Below, piece by piece: positions 28,070 through 37,142 of a DNA stretch of 64,000 nt. The notes under the pieces are model-generated. The model was given only the letters and a program-made list of their open reading frames with translations. It did no database searches and was not told the DNA's origin. The stretch's first letter is position 1. Each line of letters opens with the position of its first letter. Location of the stretch: the NCBI RefSeq assembly GCF_000648235.2, contig NZ_AP017977.1, positions 1,116,001 to 1,180,000 of the forward strand, in the 5' to 3' direction. A program made the position numbers and the translations under genes. Source of the DNA: Neochlamydia sp. S13 (GTDB lineage: Bacteria > Chlamydiota > Chlamydiia > Chlamydiales > Parachlamydiaceae).

Positions 28070-28440
28070 TAATTTACAATTTAATTAAGGAAGGGCATGG
28101 TAAATTTATCGCAGTGCCCTAAAATTCCCCTCCTATACTCCGAAATTTTTCTTTAATGATCCTAGCACTAACCTTTCAATTAAAAGGTTCTTCTCCATGT
28201 TTTTATAAATTTAGAGAGCAAAATACTTTATGGGTTTCTTATGATCTCCTCGTTTGTCTAAGCTCTTAACATCTGCTTTGATTGCTTCTTCACTTATCAG
28301 TGTGCTATCTCCACTAATTAAAGGATTTACGAAGATCAGAAGACTTATTTTCAAAGATTCTTTGATAAGCAACTTAATAAAAATATTTCCTTTTAAATAA
28401 ATTTCTTTTATGACAAGTGTAGGATATCTTTGGAGAGAAC
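28070..28440 (+). other. Spacer right of MITE copy C
   Basis: AT-rich sequence with no gene, tRNA or clear hairpin that I can support. It should contain the promoter of the downstream membrane protein. Confidence 0.35.
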
Positions 28441-29235
28441 ATGAGATCTTTTACACGTACTATGCAATACTTTATAGGAGAAGGCAAAAAGCGCAATCCC
28501 CTACTCTTCTATCTAGCAATTCTTAATTTTGCTTTAGCAATTTTCTTATTAAGCTTAATTCCCTTAGGTTCCCCTGTAGCATCTGAGACCATCCCTTGGA
28601 TAAAGCCTATCAAATTCGCTTTTTCTTTCGGACTTTATCTTTTGACGATAGGATGGATTTTAGTATACTTGAAAATTTCTACAAAAATGTTTTTAGCTAT
28701 AAGCCGGCTAACAGCCCTGCTTATATTTATGGAAATGCTTGTAATTGTTCTACAGAGTATACAAGGAAAAATTTATCATTTTAGCATAGAGCAACCCTTA
28801 ACCCTTGCTATCTGCTATGGTATGTGTCTATACCTATTTTCTCATCTATTAATTGTAGCTAATACCCTTATTGCGAGTTATATTTTATATTTATTTTTTC
28901 AACCCACTACTCTTTGTTCCCCTGCTTATTTATGGGGGATTCGCTTAGGTTTAGTTATATTTCTTTTAAGTTGTTTAGAAGGCGGTTTTATCGCTTTTCA
29001 GGATATGTATTTAAGGCAGGGACAAGTACTAAGCGGATGGGGCTTACCCTTTGCAGATTATACTTCTCGAGGTTATCTAACATCCTCACATTTTTTTGGC
29101 CTTCATGCTCTGCAAGCCTTACCTGTTATAGGCTATACACTAAGAAACAGATTACATAGCCAACAGCTAATATTTTCTATAGGAATTATCTATTTTACTA
29201 TTTTCGGTTACCTTTTTGGAAAAGCCATTAATTAG
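28441..29235 (+). CDS. Polytopic membrane protein of unknown function (7 TM)
   Basis: The 264-aa product has about seven hydrophobic segments spread over its length. It also has conserved-looking polar motifs: WIKPIKFAFSFGLYLLTIGW near the start and SSHFFGLHALQALPVIGY near the end. Proteins with the KPxKFAxSFG and HFxGLHALQxLPL motifs occur in Bacteroidetes and actinobacteria; no function is known to me. The ATG has an SD-like GGAGAG. It is monocistronic. Confidence 0.7.
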   Translation: MRSFTRTMQYFIGEGKKRNPLLFYLAILNFALAIFLLSLIPLGSPVASETIPWIKPIKFAFSFGLYLLTIGWILVYLKISTKMFLAISRLTALLIFMEMLVIVLQSIQGKIYHFSIEQPLTLAICYGMCLYLFSHLLIVANTLIASYILYLFFQPTTLCSPAYLWGIRLGLVIFLLSCLEGGFIAFQDMYLRQGQVLSGWGLPFADYTSRGYLTSSHFFGLHALQALPVIGYTLRNRLHSQQLIFSIGIIYFTIFGYLFGKAIN

Positions 29236-29463
29236 AGCTTTTAGGAGAAGCACGAGAAATCTTTGCTCAAATGTCTTCTTTATAGTGCTTGCTTAGTCTA
29301 CTTTTTTGACTACGCTTCCCTAGTAAAAAGCTTATCCACAAGCGAACTATTCTAAAACCTTTGTTTTTTTAAAGTTATCTTTTCAAGATTTCTTCTTCTA
29401 TTATTTTATTTAGAAAGGACTATACATTTTTTTTTCATCCCTGGCTTATAGGTTAGTTAGAAA

Positions 29464-29574
29464 ACGCTTTTGAGCTACTCTTTATGCAGTCCCTTACTTT
29501 ATAAAATCTCTCTTATTAAGCAAAGAGACATCTTTCAGAGGGCTGGGTATGCAGGCTAAGTTTTTTAAAGCGTA
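29464..29574 (+). repeat. MITE-like repeat copy B (intact, intron-free)
   Basis: This 111-bp unit has ends ACGCTTTTGAGC and TTTTTTAAAGCGTA. It is the best-preserved copy and shows the empty target (GCAGGCTAAG joined to TTTTTTAAAG) of the group II intron found in copy A. The flanking 29236-29463 and 29575-29683 hold no gene that I can support. Confidence 0.75.
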
Positions 29575-29683
29575 GAATTACTCGCCTAACTTTTAATGAG
29601 AAGGAAAATTGTATGAATAGTATTTACAAGGGGAAATAACGCCAAGATCGATAAAATTTTAATTTTAAAGGGAAGAAATTTTT

Positions 29684-29711
29684 GGCAGGCTTTTATATCT
29701 AAAAGCCTGCC
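29684..29711. terminator. Perfect inverted repeat, probable terminator of the LEA-like gene
   Basis: GGCAGGCTTTT and its exact complement AAAAGCCTGCC are separated by six bases and lie just after the stop of the minus-strand gene at 29727. The stem itself ends in an A/T run, and there is no long U-tail outside it. Confidence 0.65.
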
Positions 29712-29726
29712 ACTTAGAAAAGACAC

Positions 29727-30293
29727 TTACTTTTTCATTCTTCTTTGAGCTTTTTTCTCAGCTTTAGCTGCTCTCTTTTCAGCTTTTTTCAAGTGTTTTC
29801 TTGCGCGATGAGATTCTTTTTTTGCATGTCTTGCGCCCTTATTCACTTTATCTTTGACTTTATCAGCAATATTTTTAGTTTTATCGCTGACTTTATCCTT
29901 AATATCTTCATATTTATCTTGGATCTTATCACCGATATCTTTAGCTTTATCTTTTATCTTTTCGGCGGTGCCTTTATTTTTATCTTTAATATCTTCATAT
30001 TTATCTTGGGCTTTATCACCAAGATCTTTGGATTTATCTCTTATTTTTTCGGCGGTGTCTCTAGTTTTATCTTTAATATCTTCGTATTTATCTTGGGCTT
30101 TATCGCCAAAATCTTTAGATTTATCTCTTACGTTTTCCTTGATATTTTCATATTTATCTTGGACTTTATCTAGAGTATTATCTAGCTTTTCTCCTGGAGT
30201 AGTAGCACAAAAAGTAGCACAAAAGGCATTTGCTGATAGAGATGTCAAGCAAATAGCTCCTAAAATTGTAAGGGCAAAATTTAGTTTTTTCAT
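29727..30293 (-). CDS. Exported LEA-like repeat protein
   Basis: The 188-aa protein has a signal peptide (MKKLNFALTILGAICLTSLS, cleavage probably after ANA or FCA). The rest is highly charged and helical, dominated by DKAQDKYEDIKDK-type repeats of 29 residues (87 bp), about three good copies, then a very basic tail (KKAEKRAAKAEKKAQRRMKK). The periodicity recalls LEA group 3 or apolipoprotein-like amphipathic helices. The start at 30293 is preferred over an upstream one because GGAGGT lies five bases before it and because the paralogue at 31138 begins the same way. The site of action is outside the inner membrane; function is unknown. Confidence 0.75.
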   Translation of the reverse strand: MKKLNFALTILGAICLTSLSANAFCATFCATTPGEKLDNTLDKVQDKYENIKENVRDKSKDFGDKAQDKYEDIKDKTRDTAEKIRDKSKDLGDKAQDKYEDIKDKNKGTAEKIKDKAKDIGDKIQDKYEDIKDKVSDKTKNIADKVKDKVNKGARHAKKESHRARKHLKKAEKRAAKAEKKAQRRMKK

Positions 30294-30780
30294 AAAGACC
30301 TCCGTTAACAAATTTAGTTCAAATTATACTAAGCAGTTAGAAGTTGTTGAATGGTAAAATTACCTTCACCAAAGATTTACTAATCTAACAAATTACCGCA
30401 ATTAAAGCTAGTCAGTCCTACAAATAAAATAATTGTTAACATTATTTGATGTAAGATATAATTTTAAAAGACAATAGCTCCCCCTATTCACTTTAGAGGT
30501 CAGGTCCCAATCGTTGATATTTAGAATTTCGCGATTTAAATATTTGAAAAACATTTAATAAAATAACTGAAAATGTAAAAGTTGACCGCTTGTCATCAAT
30601 TTTAAAGGTTAGCCTTGCTTCTTTTATAAAGCGAACAGGCTAGCAAGCTTTAAAATTACAAGCATTTCGAAATTTCTCCGGGTTTCTTTTATTGCACTTC
30701 ACTCTATGTCTAAGCTGATTAGCAAGCGAGGATCTCTTATAAATGGAAGAAAAATAATGAACAGTAAAAAGATGAGTTAA
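30294..30780 (+). other. Spacer between the LEA-like paralogues
   Basis: About 490 bp, AT-rich, with no gene visible. It should hold the promoter of the 29727-30293 gene. Confidence 0.4.
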
Positions 30781-30810
30781 GGGCAAGCTTTCAAAATATA
30801 AAGCTTGCCC
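30781..30810. terminator. Inverted repeat, probable terminator of the second LEA-like gene
   Basis: GGGCAAGCTTT and AAAGCTTGCCC form a perfect 11-bp stem with an eight-base loop, 16 bp after the stop codon of the minus-strand gene. Its layout matches the hairpin behind the paralogue. Confidence 0.65.
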
Positions 30811-30826
30811 ATTATAATTAGAATCC

Positions 30827-31138
30827 TTAGCTTTTACTCTGTTTCACCTTTTTCTCAACGTTATCTTGAGTTTTTGCTGTCTTGCTTCTAACTCTTTTTT
30901 TGGTAGAATTAATTCTATCTTTTACTTTTTCTTTTGTCTCATCGAGTTTATCCTTACTCTTTTCTAGAGCATCGCTATATTTATCTTTGACAATATTTTT
31001 AAATTTTTTATATTTAACTTTCCCTTTGTCTAAAGCATCATCTATCTTCTTTCCAGGAGTGGCACAAAAAGCGCTTGCTGATAAACATGTAAAGCAGATT
31101 ACACCTAAAGTTGTAAGGATTAAATTTAATTTTTTCAT
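30827..31138 (-). CDS. Exported LEA-like protein, short paralogue
   Basis: The 103-aa protein has nearly the same signal peptide as the gene at 29727 (MKKLNLILTTLGVICFTCLS, then ASAFCATPGKKIDDALDKGK). A lysine/aspartate-rich helical body follows (KYSDALEKSKDKLDETKEKV), with a basic tail. GGGAGG lies five bases before the ATG. Both genes have the same arrangement of SD, signal and terminal hairpin, so they are tandem duplicates whose repeat regions diverged in length. Confidence 0.72.
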   Translation of the reverse strand: MKKLNLILTTLGVICFTCLSASAFCATPGKKIDDALDKGKVKYKKFKNIVKDKYSDALEKSKDKLDETKEKVKDRINSTKKRVRSKTAKTQDNVEKKVKQSKS

Positions 31139-31778
31139 AAAGCCTCCCTTGATGCGTTAATTTCAAAATATTGCTCATAACTTTAAAATTATTTACTGTT
31201 TCCCTGTAACTTAAGTTTGTAGCCGAGTCCTTAATATAACAAACTTCCAAAAACAAATCCAACCACACTGGAAAATAAAAACCCAACTAAAGGTAGTATA
31301 GATTTTTAAAAAACTTTAAATTTTACAGCATTAGAAACAGCTAGTATAAATAAGTAAGAACTCTTGGCAATAAAATATGATTTTTGTAAGCGCCCACCCC
31401 ACCCTGGTGGGTGAGGGAGCATTGCTATTTAAATTATTGATGCTGAGGAATAAATGTAAATCCTAAAGCGCAGTCAATAGAAAAATTGCTATTTGCGAGC
31501 ATTTTTGACTTTACGGATGCCTGCAGAATCGCATCTGAAGCCCTATACCCCAGTGACCGCTTATTGATTTTTGAGAAAGGGCAGAAGTTTTAAAGGGATC
31601 TTAAAGAAAAAAACTATATAGATAAGAGTAAAGCAAATTTTTTTATCTCGCTACTATTTCCACCTTATCATTTCCTAAAGAAATTAGATTTCAGACAACG
31701 TAAGAGCTTAAGAAAATTATGTAAAAAATTAATTCTAAGCTAAATTTTGCATTCTATTCTAGACACTATGCTAAAAAA
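31139..31778 (+). other. Spacer with a small hairpin
   Basis: Over 600 bp without a supported gene. A GC-rich hairpin, CCCACC-CT-GGTGGG, lies near 31393-31406 and could be a terminator-like or regulatory structure. No U-run follows it. Confidence 0.35.
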
Positions 31779-32393
31779 TCATTGAGTCACTGTTTTGCTT
31801 TTATCACGACGTTTGCTTAGCCATATAATTAGTAAAATGGATATTCCTGCTATAATCAATTCTAAGGGATGATCATCTAAGAAGCAGAGAACGCAAGACC
31901 AGTAGGGACCGAAAAAATAACCAATCGAAAGAAAGACTGTAGCCCATAAAAAAGCCCCGCTATAAGCGAAAAGAGCAAAGCTCGTATAAGTAAGTTCTGT
32001 CATCCCAGCGAGCACGCCAGTAAGATGCCTCACCCCCGGGATAAAATATCCAAAGGTAAGAGTCCACTTTCCAAGATATTCATACCAATCGTGTGCTTTT
32101 TTTAAGCGCACTTCATTGATACCAATCCACTTACCATACTTTTTAATAATAAAATGACCTGCTGTCTTTCCTAACATATAGCTTAAGGTAATGCCACACA
32201 TAGAGCCCAGATAGGCTGCCATAAGAGTGGGAATTGTATATAAATGCCCCTGATGAATCATAACTCCTGAGATAACCATAAGCGTTTCATCAGGAATCGG
32301 CAGGGCGACAATTCCAAGTGCAAGCAAAAAGAAAAGAGCCATGCTTCCATATTCTAATAGCCATAAAGAAAAAGTATCGTTCAAATATTCCAT
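31779..32393 (-). CDS. DedA/SNARE-associated family membrane protein
   Basis: The 204-aa protein shows the DedA pattern: LALGIVALPIPDETLMVISG near the N-terminus, YLGSMCGITLSYMLGKTAG, and the hallmark FGYFIPGVRHLTGVLAGMTE, with hydrophobic segments between. DedA proteins are polytopic inner membrane proteins, some of which move undecaprenyl phosphate or other lipids across the membrane. The ATG at 32393 (MEYLNDTF) is preferred to the TTG at 32432, which would add 13 polar residues. Confidence 0.85.
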   Translation of the reverse strand: MEYLNDTFSLWLLEYGSMALFFLLALGIVALPIPDETLMVISGVMIHQGHLYTIPTLMAAYLGSMCGITLSYMLGKTAGHFIIKKYGKWIGINEVRLKKAHDWYEYLGKWTLTFGYFIPGVRHLTGVLAGMTELTYTSFALFAYSGAFLWATVFLSIGYFFGPYWSCVLCFLDDHPLELIIAGISILLIIWLSKRRDKSKTVTQ

Positions 32394-32598
32394 GAGTTTG
32401 CAAGGGTAATGTATAATGTTCGTGGGATACAAGCTTAGCTAAAATTAACTTTTTTACCAAAGTGTAATGCTAAATAACCCTATAAAAAACAAGGTTAAGA
32501 GCTTTATTGAGATAAAAATAAATAATTTTTTCCCTTAGAGACATTCTCTGAATTATTAAAATCGTTTAAAATAGAGGCTGTTTAACCAGGAGCCTAAT

Positions 32599-33374
32599 AT
32601 GATAAGAAAACCTTATCCTAGCGATTTAAATAATCAAGAATGGCAAGTGCTTGAACCTATAATATGCAAGAAAAAAGCTGGCAAGCCACCTATGCACTCT
32701 AGACGAGAGATGCTTAATGCCATCTTTTATGTTTTAAGGACAGGTTGTCAATGGACAGATCTTCCTCATGATCTACCTCCTTGGAAATCGGTCTATTCTC
32801 AGTTTTTAAGATGGAAACAGAGTAATTTATTCGAACAAATTAATACTTATTTAAGGCGATCGCTTCGCCAAAGCTTAGGCAAGTTAGCGGAACCTAGCGC
32901 AGCTATAGTCGATAGCCAAAGTGTCAAAACAACTGAAAAAAAGGGCTCTGCGGATACGACGGTGGCAAGAAAATTAAAGGTAGGAAAAGGCACATAGTGG
33001 TGGATCACTTGGGACTGTTAATAGCAGTCATAGTAAGTAGCGCAGCTTGTAGCGACAGAGATGGGCTGAAAGCACTATTTTATTATTTCCAAGGAAAAGC
33101 TTTATGGCCAAAAAAAATGTTTGCCGATACAGGATATAGCGGGGAAGAGATGAAATTAGAAGCAGCTTTACATGGTATTGATTTAACAATCATTAAAAGA
33201 TCTAAGCTAAAAGGATTTCATCTACAAGCAAAAAGATGGATAGTAGAAAGAACATTTGCCTGGTTTGGCAAATGCCGCAGATTAAGTAAGGATTATGAGG
33301 CCTTACCAACCACCAGCCAAGCGTTCCTCTATTTAGCTATGATACGTCTGATGGTAAGAAGAATAGCGCAATAA
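32599..33374 (+). CDS. IS5-family transposase, two frames joined by -1 frameshift
   Basis: ORF1 (32599-32997) starts MIRKPYPSDLNNQEWQVLEP and holds the first catalytic Asp in AAIVDSQSVKTTEKK. ORF2 runs in the -1 frame to 33374 and carries the second Asp (FADTGYSGEEM) and the Glu (WIVERTFAWFGKCRRLSKDY). Sliding back one base at A AAA AAG (32937-32943) reads GLCGYDGGKKIKGRKRHIVV, the canonical family sequence, whereas the unshifted frame gives an atypical tail ending in TAG. This is regulated fusion, not decay. The product would be about 258 aa. Confidence 0.92.
32937..32943 (+). promoter_or_regulatory. Programmed -1 ribosomal frameshift heptamer of the IS
   Basis: A AAA AAG lies in the ORF1 frame (codons GAA AAA AAG) and is the most efficient bacterial slippery heptamer. 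The -1 product restores the conserved transposase sequence. Confidence 0.88.
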
Positions 33375-33583
33375 ATTAATTCAGAGAATGTCTCTTACTC
33401 ATATTTGAGTAGAAGGAGTAAAATTCAATTTTGGCCTGCTAAAGAGATTAAAGATAAATTCTCTTGCTTTCTTTATTATAAGTGGCTTATGAATATACAT
33501 TAGTTACTACTCTCTTAAAGAAGAAACGTTCCATTATACTATAGACTTTATTTTAAATATAATATTGTAAAGGAGATGAATGT

Positions 33584-34183
33584 ATGTTGATAACTATTGG
33601 TGTTATTATTGCAATCCTTGCTGTCATAGCTCTCTCATTAATAGGGATTTATAATAGGCTCATTGAAACGCGTAATCAGGTAAAAAATGCATGGAGCCAA
33701 ATCGATGTTCAACTGCAGCGTCGCTATGATTTAATACCAAATTTAGTAGAGACAGTAAAAGGTTATATGGGATATGAAAAGTCCACTCTAGAAGCCGTTA
33801 TTGAAGCTAGGAGCCAAGCCTCTGCTATAAGAGAGCAGATAAAAAAAAGTGGATTACCATCCCATCAAGCCATGAAAGAACTAATGAGCACTGAAGCCAG
33901 TCTTAAAGCAGGTTTAGGTAACATCTATGCTTTGGCAGAAAATTATCCTCAACTTAAAGCTAGTGATACCATGCATAATTTACAAGAAGAGCTAAGTACA
34001 ACGGAAAATAAAGTAGCTTTTGCTAGACAAGCTTATAACGATCAAGTATTAGCTTATAATAATATCCAACAAAAGTTTCCCGCAGCTCTAATCGCTACCT
34101 CTTTAGGTCACCACCCTGCTGAACTATATGAGGCAGAGTCTGAAGAATCTAAAAAAGCTGTAAAGGTTTCTTTTTCTTCGTAG
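33584..34183 (+). CDS. lemA: LemA family protein
   Basis: The 199-aa protein has one N-terminal membrane segment (ITIGVIIAILAVIALSLIGI) followed by the LemA core YNRLIETRNQVKNAWSQIDV, QLQRRYDLIPNLVETVKGYM and, near the end, ARQAYNDQVLAYNNIQQKFP. The helical domain faces the cytoplasm or periplasm; the exact role is unknown. It has a strong AAGGAGATG seven bases before the ATG. It lies 74 bp before htpX, the usual lemA-htpX pair. Confidence 0.95.
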   Translation: MLITIGVIIAILAVIALSLIGIYNRLIETRNQVKNAWSQIDVQLQRRYDLIPNLVETVKGYMGYEKSTLEAVIEARSQASAIREQIKKSGLPSHQAMKELMSTEASLKAGLGNIYALAENYPQLKASDTMHNLQEELSTTENKVAFARQAYNDQVLAYNNIQQKFPAALIATSLGHHPAELYEAESEESKKAVKVSFSS

Positions 34184-34257
34184 ACAAAGAAAATTAAATT
34201 TACTTTAAAATTGCCAACCTACCCTAAAAGCAAGTCAAGGATGAGGATATAGTTTGT

Positions 34258-35247
34258 ATGGCTATAAACTTTTGGGAAGCTCAGAAAAAAGCGCGTTCAA
34301 AAACAAAACTATATTTAGGTCTTTTTTTAGCGCTCACACTTTTAACTTCCACATTAGTTGAATATACGATGCGTGATTTGGCTAAAGATAGTTATCATCC
34401 TCCTATTCCTTTACTAGGTGGGGCCTTCTTAATTATCACCTGCGGTATAGCCTTGGTAGAATATAGCCATTATAAGTTGCAGGGAGGCGCCTATGTAGCT
34501 CGCTCCCTAGGTGCTCGACTTATAGATGACCACACAAATAATCTGAAAGAAAAACAGCTGTTAAATATTGTGCAAGAAATAGCTATAGCTTCTTCGTTGC
34601 CCGTACCTCCCGTTTACATATTACCAACAGACGCAATTAATGCTTTTACAGCGGGTCTCACACCTGAAAACGCAGCCATCGCTATTACCAAAGGATCATT
34701 AGATAAACTGACTCGAGAAGAACTACAAGGTGTCATCGCTCATGAATTTGGCCATATTTATAATGGTGATATAAAGATTAGCATGCGCCTTGCTGCTATG
34801 GTAATGGGCTTTTTTTATGCTTTATATATTGGCATGCGCCTCCTTCAATTTACCTCTCAATCAAGAGAAAGAAGGAAAAAAAAGGAAAATAATCCTGTCG
34901 TTATTGCAGCTCTCCTTATATTTGTAGCGGGAGCCTTAACTTGGATTATGGGCTCTATTTTAAAAGCAGCGGTAAGCCGTGAACGTGAATATTTAGCAGA
35001 TGCTTGTGCTGTACAATTTACTAGAAATTCCGCCGGCATTATTCAAGCACTTATAAAGATTGAGAGAGCAGAAGATGAGACAATGCCTTTAAAAGGAATG
35101 GCTTATTCTCATCTATATTTTAATGATAGAATGAGCTTAAGCAGTTTATTCTCTACCCATCCACCTATAAGAAAAAGAATAGTTGCCCTTGAAGGAGGAG
35201 AATATATACCTATAGAATGGCGCCATGCTAAAATTTTAGATCATTAA
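34258..35247 (+). CDS. htpX: M48-family zinc metalloprotease (HtpX-like)
   Basis: The 329-aa protein has two N-terminal hydrophobic segments (residues ~17-37 and ~50-67), then the zinc site HEFGH (His162-Glu163-His166) inside ELQGVIAHEFGHIYNGDIKI, and the third ligand Glu in SREREYLADACAV. Two more hydrophobic segments follow the HEXXH. HtpX degrades misfolded inner membrane proteins. Compared with short HtpX it carries the longer N-terminus and NAFTAGLTPENAAIAIT motif of the lemA-linked M48B group. Confidence 0.93.
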   Translation: MAINFWEAQKKARSKTKLYLGLFLALTLLTSTLVEYTMRDLAKDSYHPPIPLLGGAFLIITCGIALVEYSHYKLQGGAYVARSLGARLIDDHTNNLKEKQLLNIVQEIAIASSLPVPPVYILPTDAINAFTAGLTPENAAIAITKGSLDKLTREELQGVIAHEFGHIYNGDIKISMRLAAMVMGFFYALYIGMRLLQFTSQSRERRKKKENNPVVIAALLIFVAGALTWIMGSILKAAVSREREYLADACAVQFTRNSAGIIQALIKIERAEDETMPLKGMAYSHLYFNDRMSLSSLFSTHPPIRKRIVALEGGEYIPIEWRHAKILDH

Positions 35248-35985
35248 AGATATAGCTAAAATTTAGTTACTAATAAATTATTCGATGACTTTCCTATTAT
35301 TATTTTTTAAGAAGGATTTACACACCTTCATTTATTGGTTTTATTTTAGTTAAGCACGCATGTTAGAAAAAAAATAATGCACTCTTAAAATCCTCGGCAA
35401 TAAGAAAAGGTCTACAGCTTAAGACTGATTCCCCTCATCTTACGGTTTTTCTAATATTCTAAAGGCCTTTCATGCGCTTCTGAGCAGCTTCTTATGCAAG
35501 CCTATATTTTTAACATAAACTTATCTTTAGGAAGAGAGCCTGCTTTTAAAGATCCGATTCTCTTTTTAAGCTATATACGGCTATAGCTTCTTTGTACAAT
35601 ACTTTTTTCAACGCTCTTTTCTTCCAAGAGAAAGAACAGTCAACGTCAGTCAAGGTAAAAACAAAATATTTTTATTATCATCCCTATTCCTGCCTAATTT
35701 TTTATAAGCTGAAGAAACGTAGCGAGAGATAGATCCAAGAGACCTACATCCAAAGCCTTGAAACATTCAATTCCTTAGAAAAATTATAAGAGATTTTTTA
35801 TAAAGTTTTGATGAGGCAACTTTTATTAAGATAGCTTTTTTTCTTAAAAAGCTATCCCCGCCTATAGGAAAATCTTTCCCTTTTTAGATTCAAGGGGCAT
35901 CATTTAAACTAGCCAAATGCTCACTCTAAATATAAGAACTCTTGACATTCTTTAAATTGATCCCCTTTTTCTAAACTTTCTCTAT
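35248..35985 (+). other. Long spacer between htpX and the DoxX-like gene
   Basis: About 740 bp with no gene. It includes a hairpin at 35830-35855. A segment from 35473 (GCGCTTCTGAGCAGCTTCTT) resembles the left end of the MITE-like repeat copies at 24312 and 29464 and may be a decayed copy, but no right end can be placed. Confidence 0.35.
35830..35855. terminator. Hairpin between convergent genes, probable terminator
   Basis: GATAGCTTTTT and AAAAAGCTATC pair perfectly around a short loop. It lies between the plus-strand htpX and the minus-strand DoxX-like gene and could act in either direction. Confidence 0.5.
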
Positions 35986-36444
35986 TTACAATTTTTTTTC
36001 AATCAAGGAGTCCCCTGAAGCTTTACCTGGGCCAAAAATCAAAATAATCATACTAGCAACCAAATAAATAAATGCAAGTTGGGTAAGAAGCTGCTCAGGT
36101 GCACTATAGATATTTAACAAAACATCATAATGAGCAGTGTAAAGAGCAACAAGCATTACTATAGACAAAGCAAAAGCTGCTAATCTTGCTCCCAAGCCTA
36201 AAAATAAGCAAGCTCCTCCCACTAGTTCAATTAAGCTAGCAGCATACGCATTAAAAAGAGGATAAAGAATACCTAAACTAGCAAAAGCTTCAGCAGTACC
36301 ATAGATATTCTGAAGTTTTCCTAGGCCGGCCCAAAAAAATGACCAGCCAAAATAGATACGCACGAGTAGCAAAAATACTGACTGTAAAGTAGCCGCGGCT
36401 TTATTAAATTTTAAATAAAAGTTTCTTATAATTAAATTTTTCAT
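35986..36444 (-). CDS. DoxX-family membrane protein
   Basis: The 152-aa protein has four hydrophobic segments and the DoxX pattern: LLVRIYFGWSFFWAGLGKLQ, AASLIELVGGACLFLGLGAR, then LTQLAFIYLVASMIILIFGP GK. Family members are small inner membrane proteins linked to redox or quinone metabolism; the substrate is unknown. It is monocistronic. The leading ~20 residues are unusually polar (NLIIRNFYLKFNKAAATL). Confidence 0.82.
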   Translation of the reverse strand: MKNLIIRNFYLKFNKAAATLQSVFLLLVRIYFGWSFFWAGLGKLQNIYGTAEAFASLGILYPLFNAYAASLIELVGGACLFLGLGARLAAFALSIVMLVALYTAHYDVLLNIYSAPEQLLTQLAFIYLVASMIILIFGPGKASGDSLIEKKL

Positions 36445-36940
36445 AATTACTCTTGGTAAAGTGTTGTTTTGTCATTGTTGGCTTCTTGCTGTTTGCTCAA
36501 ATATCCACTCATAGCTATAGAAATCTATCATCTATCTCTAATCAAAAAATAATGATTTTACCGAATATCAGAAAAAATTAAAGGAATAATAGTGATTCTA
36601 TTAACTTTTGTGGATAGCCTTTAATTTCTCCTCGCTTCAATCATGCCCCTCTAGAGAAAAATACCTTTTGTAATCTCAAGGAAAAGTTTTATCGCTAAAT
36701 TTACAAAATAATTTTATTTTTAAAGCTTATCTTACTATAGAAACTTTAAATTTTCTCCTCCCCTGTATAAAAAATTTCCAAATGGCCCCCCTTAGCTTTT
36801 CATGCAATAAAAAATTTTGCCTGCTACAGTGTCCATTTTTAAAAGGCAGCCTTTATTGAATAATCTTTTTAGAAAAAAATTGAAGTAAATTTAAAAGCCT
36901 GCTTTATTAAGACAAATTACCAGTTAAAGGCTATATTCTT
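36445..36940 (+). other. Divergent spacer, no gene seen
   Basis: About 500 bp of AT-rich sequence between divergent genes. I found no open frame or RNA gene to support. Promoters for both sides must lie here. Confidence 0.4.
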
Positions 36941-37132
36941 ATGTATCCCTCCAAAATTATAGATAAACTCAGCCTTGTTATAGCGTTAACAGCGCTGTTT
37001 TTTAGCTTTATTCTTTTCTATCGCGAGACCTTTGAAGCAAGGCAAAGTTTTGCAGCAGCTCTCATGCTAGCAGCTCTTGTTTGGTTATCCTACATCATGC
37101 TTCGTTGTCTTCTATTAGCCTTAAAAAAGTAG
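36941..37132 (+). CDS. Small membrane protein (63 aa)
   Basis: Two hydrophobic helices (LVIALTALFFSFILFY and AAALMLAALVWLSYIMLRCL) are joined by a short polar turn (RETFEARQSF), with a positive C-terminus. It is not recognised. Ten bases separate it from the large secreted protein downstream, so they are probably one operon. The Shine-Dalgarno sequence is weak. Confidence 0.6.
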   Translation: MYPSKIIDKLSLVIALTALFFSFILFYRETFEARQSFAAALMLAALVWLSYIMLRCLLLALKK

Positions 37133-37142
37133 GTTTAAAAAA

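Larger units (their letters stand above)
32538..33394 (+). mobile_element. Complete IS5-family (IS427-like) insertion sequence
   Basis: The element is 857 bp, bounded by perfect 18-bp inverted repeats GAGACATTCTCTGAATTA (32538-32555) and its complement (33377-33394). The flanks carry a TTA duplicated on both sides (32535-32537 and 33395-33397), which is the target duplication. It holds the two-frame transposase described separately. Intact ends, target duplication and frames suggest recent insertion. Confidence 0.93.

Noticed and set aside
29745-30357. Long hydrophobic plus-strand frames
   Set aside because: They are the complement of the lysine/aspartate-rich LEA-like repeats; the minus-strand gene has the ribosome binding site, signal peptide, paralogue and terminator.
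31380-31410. GC-rich hairpin in the spacer as a terminator or RNA gene
   Set aside because: Stem of only 6 bp, no T-run, and no neighbouring gene ends there.
32599-33374. The split transposase as a pseudogene
   Set aside because: A A AAA AAG heptamer in the correct frame restores the canonical protein, so the split is a regulated frameshift.
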